Assembly: GCF_014202345.1 (NCBI RefSeq)
Contig: NZ_JACHGO010000001.1
Coordinates: 124,001 to 188,000 of the forward strand
Length of the DNA: 64,000 nucleotides
Reading direction: 5' to 3'
Source of the DNA: Desulfovibrio intestinalis
GTDB taxonomy: Bacteria > Desulfobacterota > Desulfovibrionia > Desulfovibrionales > Desulfovibrionaceae
Each line of letters starts with the position of its first letter. The first letter of the stretch is position 1. A model generated the notes under the pieces. It did no database searches and was not told the origin of the DNA. It worked only from the letters and a program-made list of their open reading frames with translations. Of the stretch, positions 48,844 through 57,206 are shown one piece after another. The translations under genes and the position numbers were made by a program.

Positions 48844-49092
48844 TCAACGAGAAAAATTTTTAAGTTCTTCTTCAATGAGCATGACAAGTTCTGAACCCGT
48901 CATGCGCACCGAGCGGGCAATAAGAATAAGCGCGTTGAGCGACGCCCCACGCTCCCCAGTTTCCAACTGTGCGATATAAACGCGAGACAAGCCAGCAAAG
49001 TCAGCAAACTGTTCTTGTGACAGCCCACTTTTCATGCGTACATTACGTACAGTCTTGGCAATGGCTGTATTCAGCCCAGGTAAAATCTGCAT
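48844..49092 (-). CDS. XRE-family small HTH regulator
   Basis: 82 residues, one Cro/C1-type HTH: VRNVRMKSGLSQEQFADFAGLSRVYIAQLETGERGASLNAL, as in phage-type repressors and restriction controllers. Its upstream DNA is AT-rich, unlike its neighbours, and holds a palindrome GTATGCGATTGCATAC. It is probably a horizontally acquired or relic regulator. No restriction or toxin partner is seen beside it. Confidence 0.8.
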   Translation of the reverse strand: MQILPGLNTAIAKTVRNVRMKSGLSQEQFADFAGLSRVYIAQLETGERGASLNALILIARSVRMTGSELVMLIEEELKNFSR

Positions 49093-49125
49093 ATAGTATG
49101 TGTATAACTTTTATAACTAAATTGA

Positions 49126-49141
49126 GTATGCGATTGCATAC
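49126..49141. promoter_or_regulatory. Candidate operator of the XRE regulator
   Basis: GTATGCGATTGCATAC is a perfect 6-bp-arm palindrome 33 nt before the XRE ATG (49092). A related half site, GTATGTGTATAAC, lies nearer the start. Autoregulation is the usual arrangement for this family. The surrounding 49093-49340 is AT-rich and has no other gene. Confidence 0.5.
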
Positions 49142-49334
49142 AAAATCAGTAAGTCAAATTTTGTTTATTCCATATCACATTACTAAGAAATAACGTGAAG
49201 CGTTGATAGCCTTGGGCAATGATTTCATAAAACAAAATATAGAATCACAACTAAAAATGTTACGTTTTCTATAATTGTTATATGATAATAAAAAGGATGT
49301 TTTTCAGCAAGTCAAATATATAACAGACAAATTT

Positions 49335-49372
49335 AAAAAAAAGTAGCCGAAACCTGATGGGGTTTCGGCTAC
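49335..49372 (-). terminator. Intrinsic terminator of the EF-G-like gene
   Basis: GTAGCCGAAACC with its reverse complement around TGATGG; on minus it is followed by TTTTTTTT. It lies 182 nt beyond the EF-G-like stop, with a MITE-like copy between. Confidence 0.85.
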
Positions 49373-49405
49373 TGTAGAATTGTGGAGGATGTTTGTGGAG
49401 ACTGG

Positions 49406-49557
49406 CTAGAGCATTTTACCTTTGAAAAGGTTTAAAAGCTCTAGCGGTGCGCAAGAGGGCAGCGCGCCGAACTCGTTGTGGATTCCGCAGAAAATCGCAT
49501 TCTTCGGCAAAATCACAACCTTGAAATGTCATACATTTCAAAGTTACTCTGCTCTAG
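49406..49557 (+). repeat. MITE-like element, subfamily B; its end holds a stop codon
   Basis: 152 bp with clear terminal inverted repeats: the left CTAGAGCATTTTACCTTTGA and the reverse complement of the right, CTAGAGCAGAGTAACTTTGA, share the CTAGAGCA and CTTTGA blocks. The TAG stop of the EF-G-like gene (minus, 49556-49554) lies in the right end (CTCTAG). The element separates the gene from its terminator at 49335. Confidence 0.8.
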
Positions 49558-51617
49558 TCGCTTGCTCTTGCCGCCTGGTACTCGGCCACTACCTTTTCTG
49601 CCACAGGCTGCGGCGCTTCTTCATAATGGGCAAACTCCATAGTGAAAAAGCCCTGCCCGCCAGTCATAGAACGCAGGTCAGGCGCGTAGCGCAGCACTTC
49701 GCTCATGGGAACGTGGGCCTTGATTTCGGTGCTGCCGCCTTGCGAGTCGGAGCCAAGCACCTTGCCTCTGCGGGAAGAAAGGTCACCAATAACGTCGCCC
49801 ATGCTTTCGTCCGGCACTGAAACCGTCAGTAGAACAATGGGTTCCAGCAGCACAGCCTTAAGGGTTTCCATAGCCTTTTTGAACGCCAGAGAGCCAGCAA
49901 CCTTAAAGGCCATTTCAGAAGAGTCCACCGTGTGGTAGCTGCCGTCATAAACTTTCACACGAAAATCCACTACCTGGCAGCCAGCCAGAAAACCGCGCGC
50001 GGCTGCTTCCTGAACACCCTTGTCGATGGCGGGAATATACTGGCGGGGTACAACGCCGCCCACAATGGCGTCTTCAAACTGATAACCCGAACCACGCGGC
50101 AGACCTTCCATCTCGATCCAGCAGTCGCCAAACTGGCCGCGACCGCCGGATTGTTTTTTGTGGCGGCCCTGCACCTGGCATTTGCCGCGTATGGTTTCAC
50201 GGTAAGGAACCTTGGGAGTTTTGAGTACAATATCTACCTTGAAGCGGCGTTTGGCCTTTTCAACGGAAAGTTCGATATGCAGCTGCCCCATGCCTGAAAG
50301 CAGGATATCGCCATTTTCTTCGTCCCGGCCAAGTTTCAGGGTGATGTCTTCGTCCAGCAGGCGTTGCATGGCTGCGTAGACCTTGTCTTCTTCGCCTTTT
50401 TCCTTGGGAGCCAGCGCGTAGGTGATGAGCTGGGGCGGCAGTTGCGGCATGGGCAGGACAAAGGGAGCCTTTTCGTCGCACAACGTGTCGCCAGTACGGG
50501 TATTTTTCAGCTTGGCCACGGCTACGATGGCGCCGGGGCCCACAGGCTCCTTGCAAGGCGTCTGGTTTTTGCCCGTCAGATAAAGCAGGTTGCCCAGGCG
50601 TTCATTCTCTTCATTACGCATGTTCTTGAGGTTCACATCGCCATTGATGGTGCCCGAAAGAACCCGCAGAAGAGACAATTGTCCGGCAAAGGGGTCGGCC
50701 AGTGTCTTGAAAACAAAGCAGGCCACCGGGCCGTCAGGATCGGGAGAACGCTTGGCCTCGCCTTCGCCCTCAAAGGCGGGGCGGTCCAGCGGAGACGGCA
50801 GCAGGGCTTCAATGGCGGCCAGCAGGGCCTGCCCGCCCTTGTTTTCAAGAGCAGAGCAGGTCAGCACGGGAATCAGTTCGCCTTTGACCACGCCTGAACG
50901 CAGGCCGTAGTGCAGGTCTTCCAGAGACAGGCTGCCTTCTTCCAGATATTTTTCCATAAGGACTTCATCGCTTTCTGCGATGTTTTCTACCGTAAGTTCA
51001 CGCAGAAGACTGACATCGTCGGTCAGGCCAGCGGGAATTTCAGCTTCTACGGAATCACCGTCACCCTTGAACATGTGGGCCTTGCCGGAAAGCACATCGG
51101 CCACGCCCAGAAATTTTTCACCCTGGCGAATAGGCAGCTGCAAGGCTACAGGCTTGATGCCCAGAGCTGAAATGCTGTCAAAGGTCATCTGAAAATCGGC
51201 GCGGTCACGGTCAAGCTTGTTAATGACGATTATGGCAGGCAGCGAGGCCTGGCGCACGATACTCCAGAATTTTTTTGCCAGGGGGCGCACGCCGTCCACT
51301 GCGTCCAGCACGAAAACCACGCTGTCCACGCCTTTGAGCAGGCATTCCATATCACCGGTAAAGTTGCCGTCACCAGGAACATCCATCAGGAAATGGCGGT
51401 TCTTGTTCCACACATAGGTGGCGCATGCGGGCTGTATTGAACCGCGGCGACGGATTTCTTCAGGCTCATAGTCAAGATTTGTGGTGCCGTCTTCAACGGC
51501 GCCCATGCGTGTGACAGCTCCAGCGTTGAACAGCAACATCTCGGCCAGAGAGGTTTTGCCGCAACCGCCAGTGCCGACGAGTGCAAAGGTACGTTGCATT
51601 TCCAGTGGGGTAGGCAT
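49554..51617 (-). CDS. Elongation factor G-like GTPase (second EF-G type)
   Basis: 687 residues, EF-G domain order. G1 is GTGGCGKTSLAEML, differing from the DAGKTT of the main EF-G; G3 is DVPGDGNFTGD and G4 is NKLDRDRADF. Domain IV and V segments are VPYRETIRGKCQVQGRHKKQ, GGRGQFGDCWIEMEG and GQGFFTMEFAHYEEAP. Such paralogues may act in ribosome recycling or have lost translocation activity. The frame is open 240 nt upstream; the start at 51617 follows GGGAG and begins the family sequence. Its stop is in a MITE end. Confidence 0.9.
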   Translation of the reverse strand: MPTPLEMQRTFALVGTGGCGKTSLAEMLLFNAGAVTRMGAVEDGTTNLDYEPEEIRRRGSIQPACATYVWNKNRHFLMDVPGDGNFTGDMECLLKGVDSVVFVLDAVDGVRPLAKKFWSIVRQASLPAIIVINKLDRDRADFQMTFDSISALGIKPVALQLPIRQGEKFLGVADVLSGKAHMFKGDGDSVEAEIPAGLTDDVSLLRELTVENIAESDEVLMEKYLEEGSLSLEDLHYGLRSGVVKGELIPVLTCSALENKGGQALLAAIEALLPSPLDRPAFEGEGEAKRSPDPDGPVACFVFKTLADPFAGQLSLLRVLSGTINGDVNLKNMRNEENERLGNLLYLTGKNQTPCKEPVGPGAIVAVAKLKNTRTGDTLCDEKAPFVLPMPQLPPQLITYALAPKEKGEEDKVYAAMQRLLDEDITLKLGRDEENGDILLSGMGQLHIELSVEKAKRRFKVDIVLKTPKVPYRETIRGKCQVQGRHKKQSGGRGQFGDCWIEMEGLPRGSGYQFEDAIVGGVVPRQYIPAIDKGVQEAAARGFLAGCQVVDFRVKVYDGSYHTVDSSEMAFKVAGSLAFKKAMETLKAVLLEPIVLLTVSVPDESMGDVIGDLSSRRGKVLGSDSQGGSTEIKAHVPMSEVLRYAPDLRSMTGGQGFFTMEFAHYEEAPQPVAEKVVAEYQAARASD

Positions 51618-52021
51618 GGTTTTCTCCCTTAGTAAGCGATGTGGCGGGCGCGTGCGGCGCGGGCCGGGTGAACGAAACCAGGGGAAGGAACGTAAGCTCC
51701 CATAGAGAAGGACGGGCACAAAGGGCAGCCTTGAAGGCATGCTTCCGCTTGGCCGCGTCAGGCGGAATTTCCGGAACGGGCCGCCGGGCTGCGGCGGCCT
51801 GCGGGCATTTTCCGCTTGCGGAACCTTGACGGCTCTTGGGAAAAACGTGCGTTCCATATGCTATTATTTTCCACGATACATACTTGACCAAAAAAAGGGA
51901 AGAGCCGGACAAGCTTAGAGATCTGGCCGTTTATAAAATGCCTTGTGGTTGTCTTGACAGACGGCACCGCTGCTGTGAAACTTTACCTGATAAACCGGGC
52001 TCAGGCTCGGGTGGAGGATAT
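51618..52021. other. Divergent intergenic region, GC-rich leader
   Basis: About 400 nt between the EF-G-like gene and the next plus-strand gene. I see no gene. On minus a TTGGTC and an ATAATA candidate pair near 51860-51890 could be a promoter giving a leader of about 230 nt with GC-rich hairpins (for example near 51780). Function unproven. Confidence 0.35.
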
Positions 52022-52717
52022 ATGCCCTGGGAATGGATCGCGGCAGGCGTAGTGCTGTTGGTAGTCATAGTGTTTTGCGTACGCCTTATGAAGAGCGGCC
52101 TTACCACGCTGGAGGACGAACGCGCCCGGTGTGACGAGCGCATTCGCACTATGGAAGAGCAGGTTCGCCAGGATCAAAAAAATATGCCTTCCAGCGAGCA
52201 CCTGCACATTGCCCTGGCAGGCCTGCGCGATATGTTGCGTCTGGCAGACTATCCTTCTGGATTTTGGCTTGAAGCGGCGAAAGAAAGTAATGGTGCGGCC
52301 AGAGAAAAGACCCTGGTGCTGCACACGCCCGACGGCGATTGGCGTATAAGCCTGAGCATGCGCGAACGTCAGTTGCGTGCCGTGCACAAGGTGGCCCACG
52401 GCCAGGGCCGCTGGCATTTGTACGGCTCTGAAGTCCATGAAGAATATGCAGATCTGCCCCGGCTCATGTGTGCGCTGCACAATCATTTGCGGAGGCGCAG
52501 CGGAATTTCTTCTGGCCCGGGGTTGCATACGCCGGGAGTATTGGACTTGCCCGAGTCCTCCGGTCTGGAAGGCGGCAATACCGCAGCGAATTTGCCGCAA
52601 AGTGTGCCGCCGGAAAAAGAGCACCTTGCCCGGAGATTTTCCCGATCTCGTGCCCAAAGCGTCACTGCCCGCAAAAAAAGCCCTCCACCCCCGCCACTCA
52701 AGCTCGGTAGCCGTTAG
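52022..52717 (+). CDS. Membrane-anchored hypothetical protein
   Basis: 231 residues, not recognised. An N-terminal helix (WIAAGVVLLVVIVFCVRLM) anchors it to the membrane. A charged coiled-coil-like LEDERARCDERIRTMEEQVR follows, and a soluble domain near residues 60-160 has GDWRISLSMRERQLRAVHKV. The C-terminus is Pro-rich (KSPPPPPLKLG). GGAGG precedes ATG 52022; the frame is open upstream but without a ribosome site. Confidence 0.65.
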   Translation: MPWEWIAAGVVLLVVIVFCVRLMKSGLTTLEDERARCDERIRTMEEQVRQDQKNMPSSEHLHIALAGLRDMLRLADYPSGFWLEAAKESNGAAREKTLVLHTPDGDWRISLSMRERQLRAVHKVAHGQGRWHLYGSEVHEEYADLPRLMCALHNHLRRRSGISSGPGLHTPGVLDLPESSGLEGGNTAANLPQSVPPEKEHLARRFSRSRAQSVTARKKSPPPPPLKLGSR

Positions 52718-53055
52718 AACTTTTTTTTGATCTGCCCGGAAGTAAGCGCGAACAGACGCCAGCCGAGGATATTCACCCGCAGTTTTAGCCCTTGTTACGC
52801 AAGGCGTTACGGCTGAAGTTGCGGTGCTCTGTATCTGTTACGGGTTTGTGCTGGTAAACGCTGAAGCAAGCGTGTCTTGCATCTTAACGTGCGTATCTAA
52901 ACGGTAAGCTGCTTGGGAGCCGTTGTTAGTCATGAATTTTCATGTAGTGGCGCCAACGCTGAAGTCAAATTGCACGAAGCCCTACCTGATGCTGCCATAC
53001 TATGCGTTGTCGTACGGTGTTGCTGGCAAAGAGCGCGGTTAATGCATAAACAGCA
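52718..53055. other. Intergenic region with a possible repeat relic
   Basis: 338 nt between a plus and a minus gene end. 52853-52888 (GGTAAACGCTGAAGCAAGCG then TGTCTTGCATCTTAAC) resembles the right part of the subfamily A MITE-like elements, so it may be a decayed copy. I see no gene or clear terminator. Confidence 0.35.
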
Positions 53056-53628
53056 TTACAGCGCGTTTGTCATGATTTTTAGCAGACTTTCCTTTGGCAG
53101 GTTGTTTATGGATACAAAAGGATTTGGAGGAGAATCGTAGGTGGCAATAGATTTTTCAAACCAGCCGACGTCGTGCCATTTACCGTTTTTGTATCCGGCA
53201 TTGCTGTAGACGCCGACTGTGCGGAACCCCAATGATTTGTGCAAAGCCTCGCTTCTGGCATTGGGCAAGGTTACGCAGCCGTATACGTTTCTGATTTCCT
53301 GCAATGCAAGAATGCTCATGAGCACGCCGTACAAACGTTTGCCCAATCCTTTTGAAGTGGCATCCATATCCAGATAGACCGAAAGTTCGGCGTTCCACTG
53401 GTATGCTTCACGCTCCATATGCCTGTGGGCATAGGCATATCCGGTAATCTGGCCGTCTTCTTCACATACAAGGTAGGGGTACGAGCCGGAAATGTGCGTA
53501 ATACGCTCTGAAAACTCCTGTTCAGACGGCAGCACGCATTCAAAAGTGATGGGCGTTGTCATGTACTGTGCATAAATTTTTAAAAGTTTACGACTGTCTG
53601 CGGGTGTGGCAAATCTTATGACCGTCAT
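53056..53628 (-). CDS. GNAT acetyltransferase, phosphinothricin-acetyltransferase-like
   Basis: 190 residues. IRFATPADSRKLLKIYAQYM and TTPITFECVLPSEQEF match the Pat/MnaT-like N-acetyltransferases. GYAYAHRHMEREAYQWNAELSVYLD and KGLGKRLYGVLMSI are the acetyl-CoA-binding beta4 and P-loop. HKSLGFRTVGVYSNAGYKNGKWHDVGW is the characteristic C-terminal part. These enzymes acetylate amino-acid-like toxins or methionine derivatives. ATG 53628 follows GGAG. It is divergent from a MITE-like fragment upstream. Confidence 0.88.
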   Translation of the reverse strand: MTVIRFATPADSRKLLKIYAQYMTTPITFECVLPSEQEFSERITHISGSYPYLVCEEDGQITGYAYAHRHMEREAYQWNAELSVYLDMDATSKGLGKRLYGVLMSILALQEIRNVYGCVTLPNARSEALHKSLGFRTVGVYSNAGYKNGKWHDVGWFEKSIATYDSPPNPFVSINNLPKESLLKIMTNAL

Positions 53629-53713
53629 GATTTTCTCCATTACTGAAAATGCCGCTGTGCTGCCACATGTCCGGCAGATGAAGGCGTGCCCGCGCATGGC
53701 TGGTGTGATGCGA

Positions 53714-53806
53714 TCAGAGCATTTTACCTTTGAAAAAAATTAAATGCTTCAACGTTACACGAGAGTGCTACGCAGGCGGCGCGAGGGCATATTATGTGGA
53801 ATCACT
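53714..53806 (+). repeat. MITE-like element, subfamily B, truncated copy
   Basis: The left end TCAGAGCATTTTACCTTTGA is intact and the next 60 bp align with the 48511 copy (TTAAATGCTTCAACGTT versus TTAAATGCTCCAGCGTT). The right end is missing. It lies 85 nt upstream of the acetyltransferase start. 53807-54070 holds only short low-quality frames that I do not accept. Confidence 0.55.
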
Positions 53807-54070
53807 TTTATTGTGAAGCCGCCAAAAGGAGTATGCAGACGGAACTATTCCGGGCTGCTGCGCCTGCTGCCTTTTTTGCGTGCGGCAGGTTTCATTAAGC
53901 TCATTGGGGTACGGGATTGCGGGCTTTTTCGGTGTTGTGGGCAGAGGGCGGTTCATACCCTCGCGGCTGGAGTGTACGATTTTTTCTTGCAGATAAGCTT
54001 TCTGCAATTTTTTAAGAGCCGCATCCAGATGTACTCATTACTGCCATGAGCAAATGTCAGCGGCGGTATG

Positions 54071-55000
54071 TTACTGCTTTCCTCCGTTCTGAAATTTCTT
54101 GGGCGTCATCCCGAATTTCTTTCTGAATTCCTCACTAAAATGGCTCAGGCTTTGATAGCCGATTTGCATGCCCACTTCCGTGACGCTCATTATGCCCGAT
54201 GCCAGCAGATCCCGCGCCATTTCCAGCCGATAACTTCTAAAATACTCAAATATTGGCATGCCAAAAACCAGCTTGAAGCCGTACTTCAGTTTCTTTTCGT
54301 TTATCCCTGCCATTTTAGATAGTTGGTTAATGGATGGTGGATTTTCCATATCCTGAAGCAGAATTTCTCTTGCATCTCTGATGCGGGTCACGTCCGACGC
54401 AGCAAGTTTGGGCACGGGCAGGGGCGAAGCAGGAGAAAGATATTCTGAAAGCTGCATGCCGATGAGCTCAAGGGTGCGCGCCTCCAGTTGCATTTTGCGC
54501 AGCGGCCCGGCGTACGCAGCCCCCAGAACGTCAGCTACGATGCGCATTTTTTGCGGGCATTGCCTGCCCGTCCACTGAAAGGCCGATTTTTTGCCAGCCA
54601 GGGCGTCTGCCAGGCCCTTGGGCAGTTTTGCCTGTTCCAGCTCCAGATATTCTTCAATAAATTCGGGCGCAACCAGGATGCTCAGTCGCTGCATGCCGCC
54701 CTTGCAGTCCAGTATGCCGCTGGTTTCCGGCAAGTAGGTGATGCGGTTGCTGCCGCCTGTATGTACGCACTGGGTGCGCCTGAGCGCTCCGTCCACATAG
54801 CGGCAGCAGTTCAAGCCCGCCAGCATGAAGCCGAAAATTACGGGCGAGTGTTCAATGGCAAACTTCGACTGGCAACGCACCGCCGCAGGCACATGAGCAA
54901 ATTGCAGCGCCAGCCCCGGCTTGAGCGCCAGAGGAGTGGTGCCCGTCATCCGGTACACTTCTGAAGCGGCAAAAGCCGCTGTATCTGGATTATGCTTCAT
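54071..55000 (-). CDS. AraC-family regulator, PchR-like
   Basis: 309 residues. The C-terminal part from about 215 has two HTH motifs: INQLSKMAGINEKKLKYGFKLVFG and VTEVGMQIGYQSLSHFSEEFRKKFGMTPKKF. The N-terminal part has no clear cupin pattern but several His and Cys. It is divergent from a TonB-dependent receptor, the usual layout of AraC regulators that sense the imported ligand (PchR, YbtA type). It probably activates the receptor operon. Confidence 0.88.
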   Translation of the reverse strand: MKHNPDTAAFAASEVYRMTGTTPLALKPGLALQFAHVPAAVRCQSKFAIEHSPVIFGFMLAGLNCCRYVDGALRRTQCVHTGGSNRITYLPETSGILDCKGGMQRLSILVAPEFIEEYLELEQAKLPKGLADALAGKKSAFQWTGRQCPQKMRIVADVLGAAYAGPLRKMQLEARTLELIGMQLSEYLSPASPLPVPKLAASDVTRIRDAREILLQDMENPPSINQLSKMAGINEKKLKYGFKLVFGMPIFEYFRSYRLEMARDLLASGIMSVTEVGMQIGYQSLSHFSEEFRKKFGMTPKKFQNGGKQ

Positions 55001-55039
55001 AGCGCACGAAAACCTGCTCCCCGCCGGGGATAGTTTTTG

Positions 55040-55052
55040 ACCCTTAAAGGGT
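55040..55052. promoter_or_regulatory. Candidate operator between araC-type gene and TonB receptor
   Basis: ACCCTTAAAGGGT is a near-perfect palindrome (6-bp arms, one central base) in the 122-nt divergent gap. It could bind the AraC-type protein or a dimeric metal regulator. No Fur-like match is seen. Confidence 0.4.
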
Positions 55053-55122
55053 TAGCCCTCTTGTTGGGTGGAGTGTATTGAAAAGTACATTCAATTTCAA
55101 CAAGCAGGCAGGATTATCAACC

Positions 55123-57204
55123 ATGCGCTACTTTACCCTGTATATTGCAGCCCTTGCGCTGTGCCTGGGTGTAACGTCGGTAACAGCGGTGCCGATAGCA
55201 TCAGCCGAATCAACACCAAAAGCTTCTGATTACACGCTGGATACCGTCACCGTTACGGCCACCAAGCGGGAGCAGAAGGTCAAGGAGATTGCCACAAGCA
55301 TTTCAACAGCCACGGATATTGATCTGGAAAACAGCGCAGCCCAAACGCTGAAAGACGCGACCCGTCTTTTCCCCAACGTGCACATGAAAAGCACCAGCTC
55401 GGGCAATGAAATTGTTATCCGCGGGTTTTCCACCTGGGACACGGCCCTGCAATCGCCCGCCGGGCTGTATGTGGATGAAATTCCTTATCCGCTTTCCTAC
55501 ATGCAGAATCTTTATCTTATGGATATGGAGCGCGCTGAAGTTCTGCGCGGCCCACAGGGAACCCTGTTCGGGCAGAACAGTGAGTCCGGTGTGGTCAACC
55601 TGGTGCGAAAGGTGCCCGGCAACGACGTTAGGGCGCATATTTTTACAGAAGGGGGCACATACAACACCTATCGGCTGGGGGCGTCCGTCTCAACGCCGAT
55701 TCTTGAAGACAAAGCCTATTTTTCCGGCAGTTTTTTACGCCATCAAAGTGATGGCTATGTGGACAATCTGTACAAGGACAGCACCCGCGCTGCCAGAAAT
55801 GACGCCACTTCCGGGCGCGGCATGCTGCGCCTGACCCCCACGGAAAAAGTGGACCTGCGTTTTTCAGTGGATGCCTCCCGTCAGGATGTTGGCGTGGGCA
55901 CCATGCGGATGTATACTGGCCCCTACCGGTCTGACAGGTGGGAGGTGCGCTCCAACGCCGCCGACTCGTCTTCCGCAACGTTCACCTTGCCAGCGCTGGT
56001 AGCCAGCTACACGGGCGATGCGGCCAAGCTTACATCCATAACAAGCTATATGGCCTATAACTACGATATGAAAAGCGACATCGACCGAACCCCGCTTCCC
56101 ACTGGGGTTTCAGACATGAAGATTGACCAGCGCAATTTTACTCAGGAACTGCGGCTGGCCTCGGTGGGCAAGTCCCGTCTTTCGTGGGTGACGGGCGCGT
56201 TCGTTGGAGCTTCAAGAACAAAAACAGACATGGACCGCCTGATGCAGCGTGCCGCGGCAACCTCGTACCTGCATACGGACTACACCAGCGACACGCAGGC
56301 GCTCTTTGGGCAGGGCACATGGTCCATTGTGGAAGGCCTGCGGCTGACCGTGGGCCTGCGTGCAGAAAACACGCGCCTTAACGGCGAACAGTCATACAAT
56401 ACCCTGGCCGTGCGCCGCCACTACACCAAGGATGTAACCTTTACGGAATTGTTGCCTATGGCTTCACTTTCGTGGGATGCCACAAGCAATATAACTCCGT
56501 ATATTTCCTGGTCGCAGGGGTATCTGCCCGGCGGATTCAACATCTTTTCCGCCAGCAACCGGGGCAATTTTTATTATGAGCCGGAATACAGCACCAACTA
56601 TGAAACAGGATTGAAAACGCATTGGCTCAACGACAAGCTGCTGGCCAATGTGTCTGCTTTTTACTCCACAATCCGCGACAAGCAGGTGCGTGAAGAAGAT
56701 CCCACGGGCGGCGTGGGCACCTGGAAGTTCACCAACTCCGCACAGGCGCATTCGTCTGGGTTTGAGGCCGAGTTGAAGGCGTATCCGCTTGCGGGCCTGG
56801 AACTGCGCGGCGGCGTAGGGTATGCCCGCTCGATCATTGACGACTGGACCACAACAGTTAACGGCGTGAAGAAAGACTTCAGCGGTAAGCGTCTGCCCTG
56901 GGCACCTGACCTGACCTACAACATAGGTGTTGGCTATACGCACGAAACGGGTCTGTTTGCGCAGGTGGATCTGTTTGGCGCAGGCAAGCAGTATTTTGAC
57001 GCTGAAAACAACCTCAGCGATCCCGGCTATCAGACCATTAACGCGCAGGTGGGCTACCACGGCGACAACTGGGATGTCTCGCTGTGGGGCAAAAATATTA
57101 TGGATGCCCGCTATGCCACCAAAAAGCTGGCCAGCAGCGGCCAGACCATTGTGGAAGACGGCGCGCCTATGACCTTTGGCGTCACTGTAGGCTGGAGATT
57201 CTAG
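55123..57204 (+). CDS. TonB-dependent outer-membrane receptor
   Basis: 693 residues. The signal peptide (MRYFTLYIAALALCLGVTSV...AESTP) is followed by a TonB-box-like DTVTVTATKREQKVKE. The plug domain has LKDATRLFPNVHMKS, then IVIRGFSTWDTALQSPAG and MERAEVLRGPQGTLFGQNSESGVVNLV. The 22-strand beta-barrel follows and ends in FGVTVGWRF (terminal aromatic). The frame extends to a TTG at 55078, but ATG 55123 with AGGA is better. It takes up a ligand too big for porins, probably a metal chelate or cofactor. It is the first gene of the operon with the methyltransferase and ABC transporter. Confidence 0.93.
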   Translation: MRYFTLYIAALALCLGVTSVTAVPIASAESTPKASDYTLDTVTVTATKREQKVKEIATSISTATDIDLENSAAQTLKDATRLFPNVHMKSTSSGNEIVIRGFSTWDTALQSPAGLYVDEIPYPLSYMQNLYLMDMERAEVLRGPQGTLFGQNSESGVVNLVRKVPGNDVRAHIFTEGGTYNTYRLGASVSTPILEDKAYFSGSFLRHQSDGYVDNLYKDSTRAARNDATSGRGMLRLTPTEKVDLRFSVDASRQDVGVGTMRMYTGPYRSDRWEVRSNAADSSSATFTLPALVASYTGDAAKLTSITSYMAYNYDMKSDIDRTPLPTGVSDMKIDQRNFTQELRLASVGKSRLSWVTGAFVGASRTKTDMDRLMQRAAATSYLHTDYTSDTQALFGQGTWSIVEGLRLTVGLRAENTRLNGEQSYNTLAVRRHYTKDVTFTELLPMASLSWDATSNITPYISWSQGYLPGGFNIFSASNRGNFYYEPEYSTNYETGLKTHWLNDKLLANVSAFYSTIRDKQVREEDPTGGVGTWKFTNSAQAHSSGFEAELKAYPLAGLELRGGVGYARSIIDDWTTTVNGVKKDFSGKRLPWAPDLTYNIGVGYTHETGLFAQVDLFGAGKQYFDAENNLSDPGYQTINAQVGYHGDNWDVSLWGKNIMDARYATKKLASSGQTIVEDGAPMTFGVTVGWRF

Positions 57205-57206
57205 TC

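Noticed and set aside
53744-54049. Possible 101-codon gene before the AraC gene
   Set aside because: It begins inside a MITE-like fragment, has no ribosome site, and its composition is unlike neighbouring genes.
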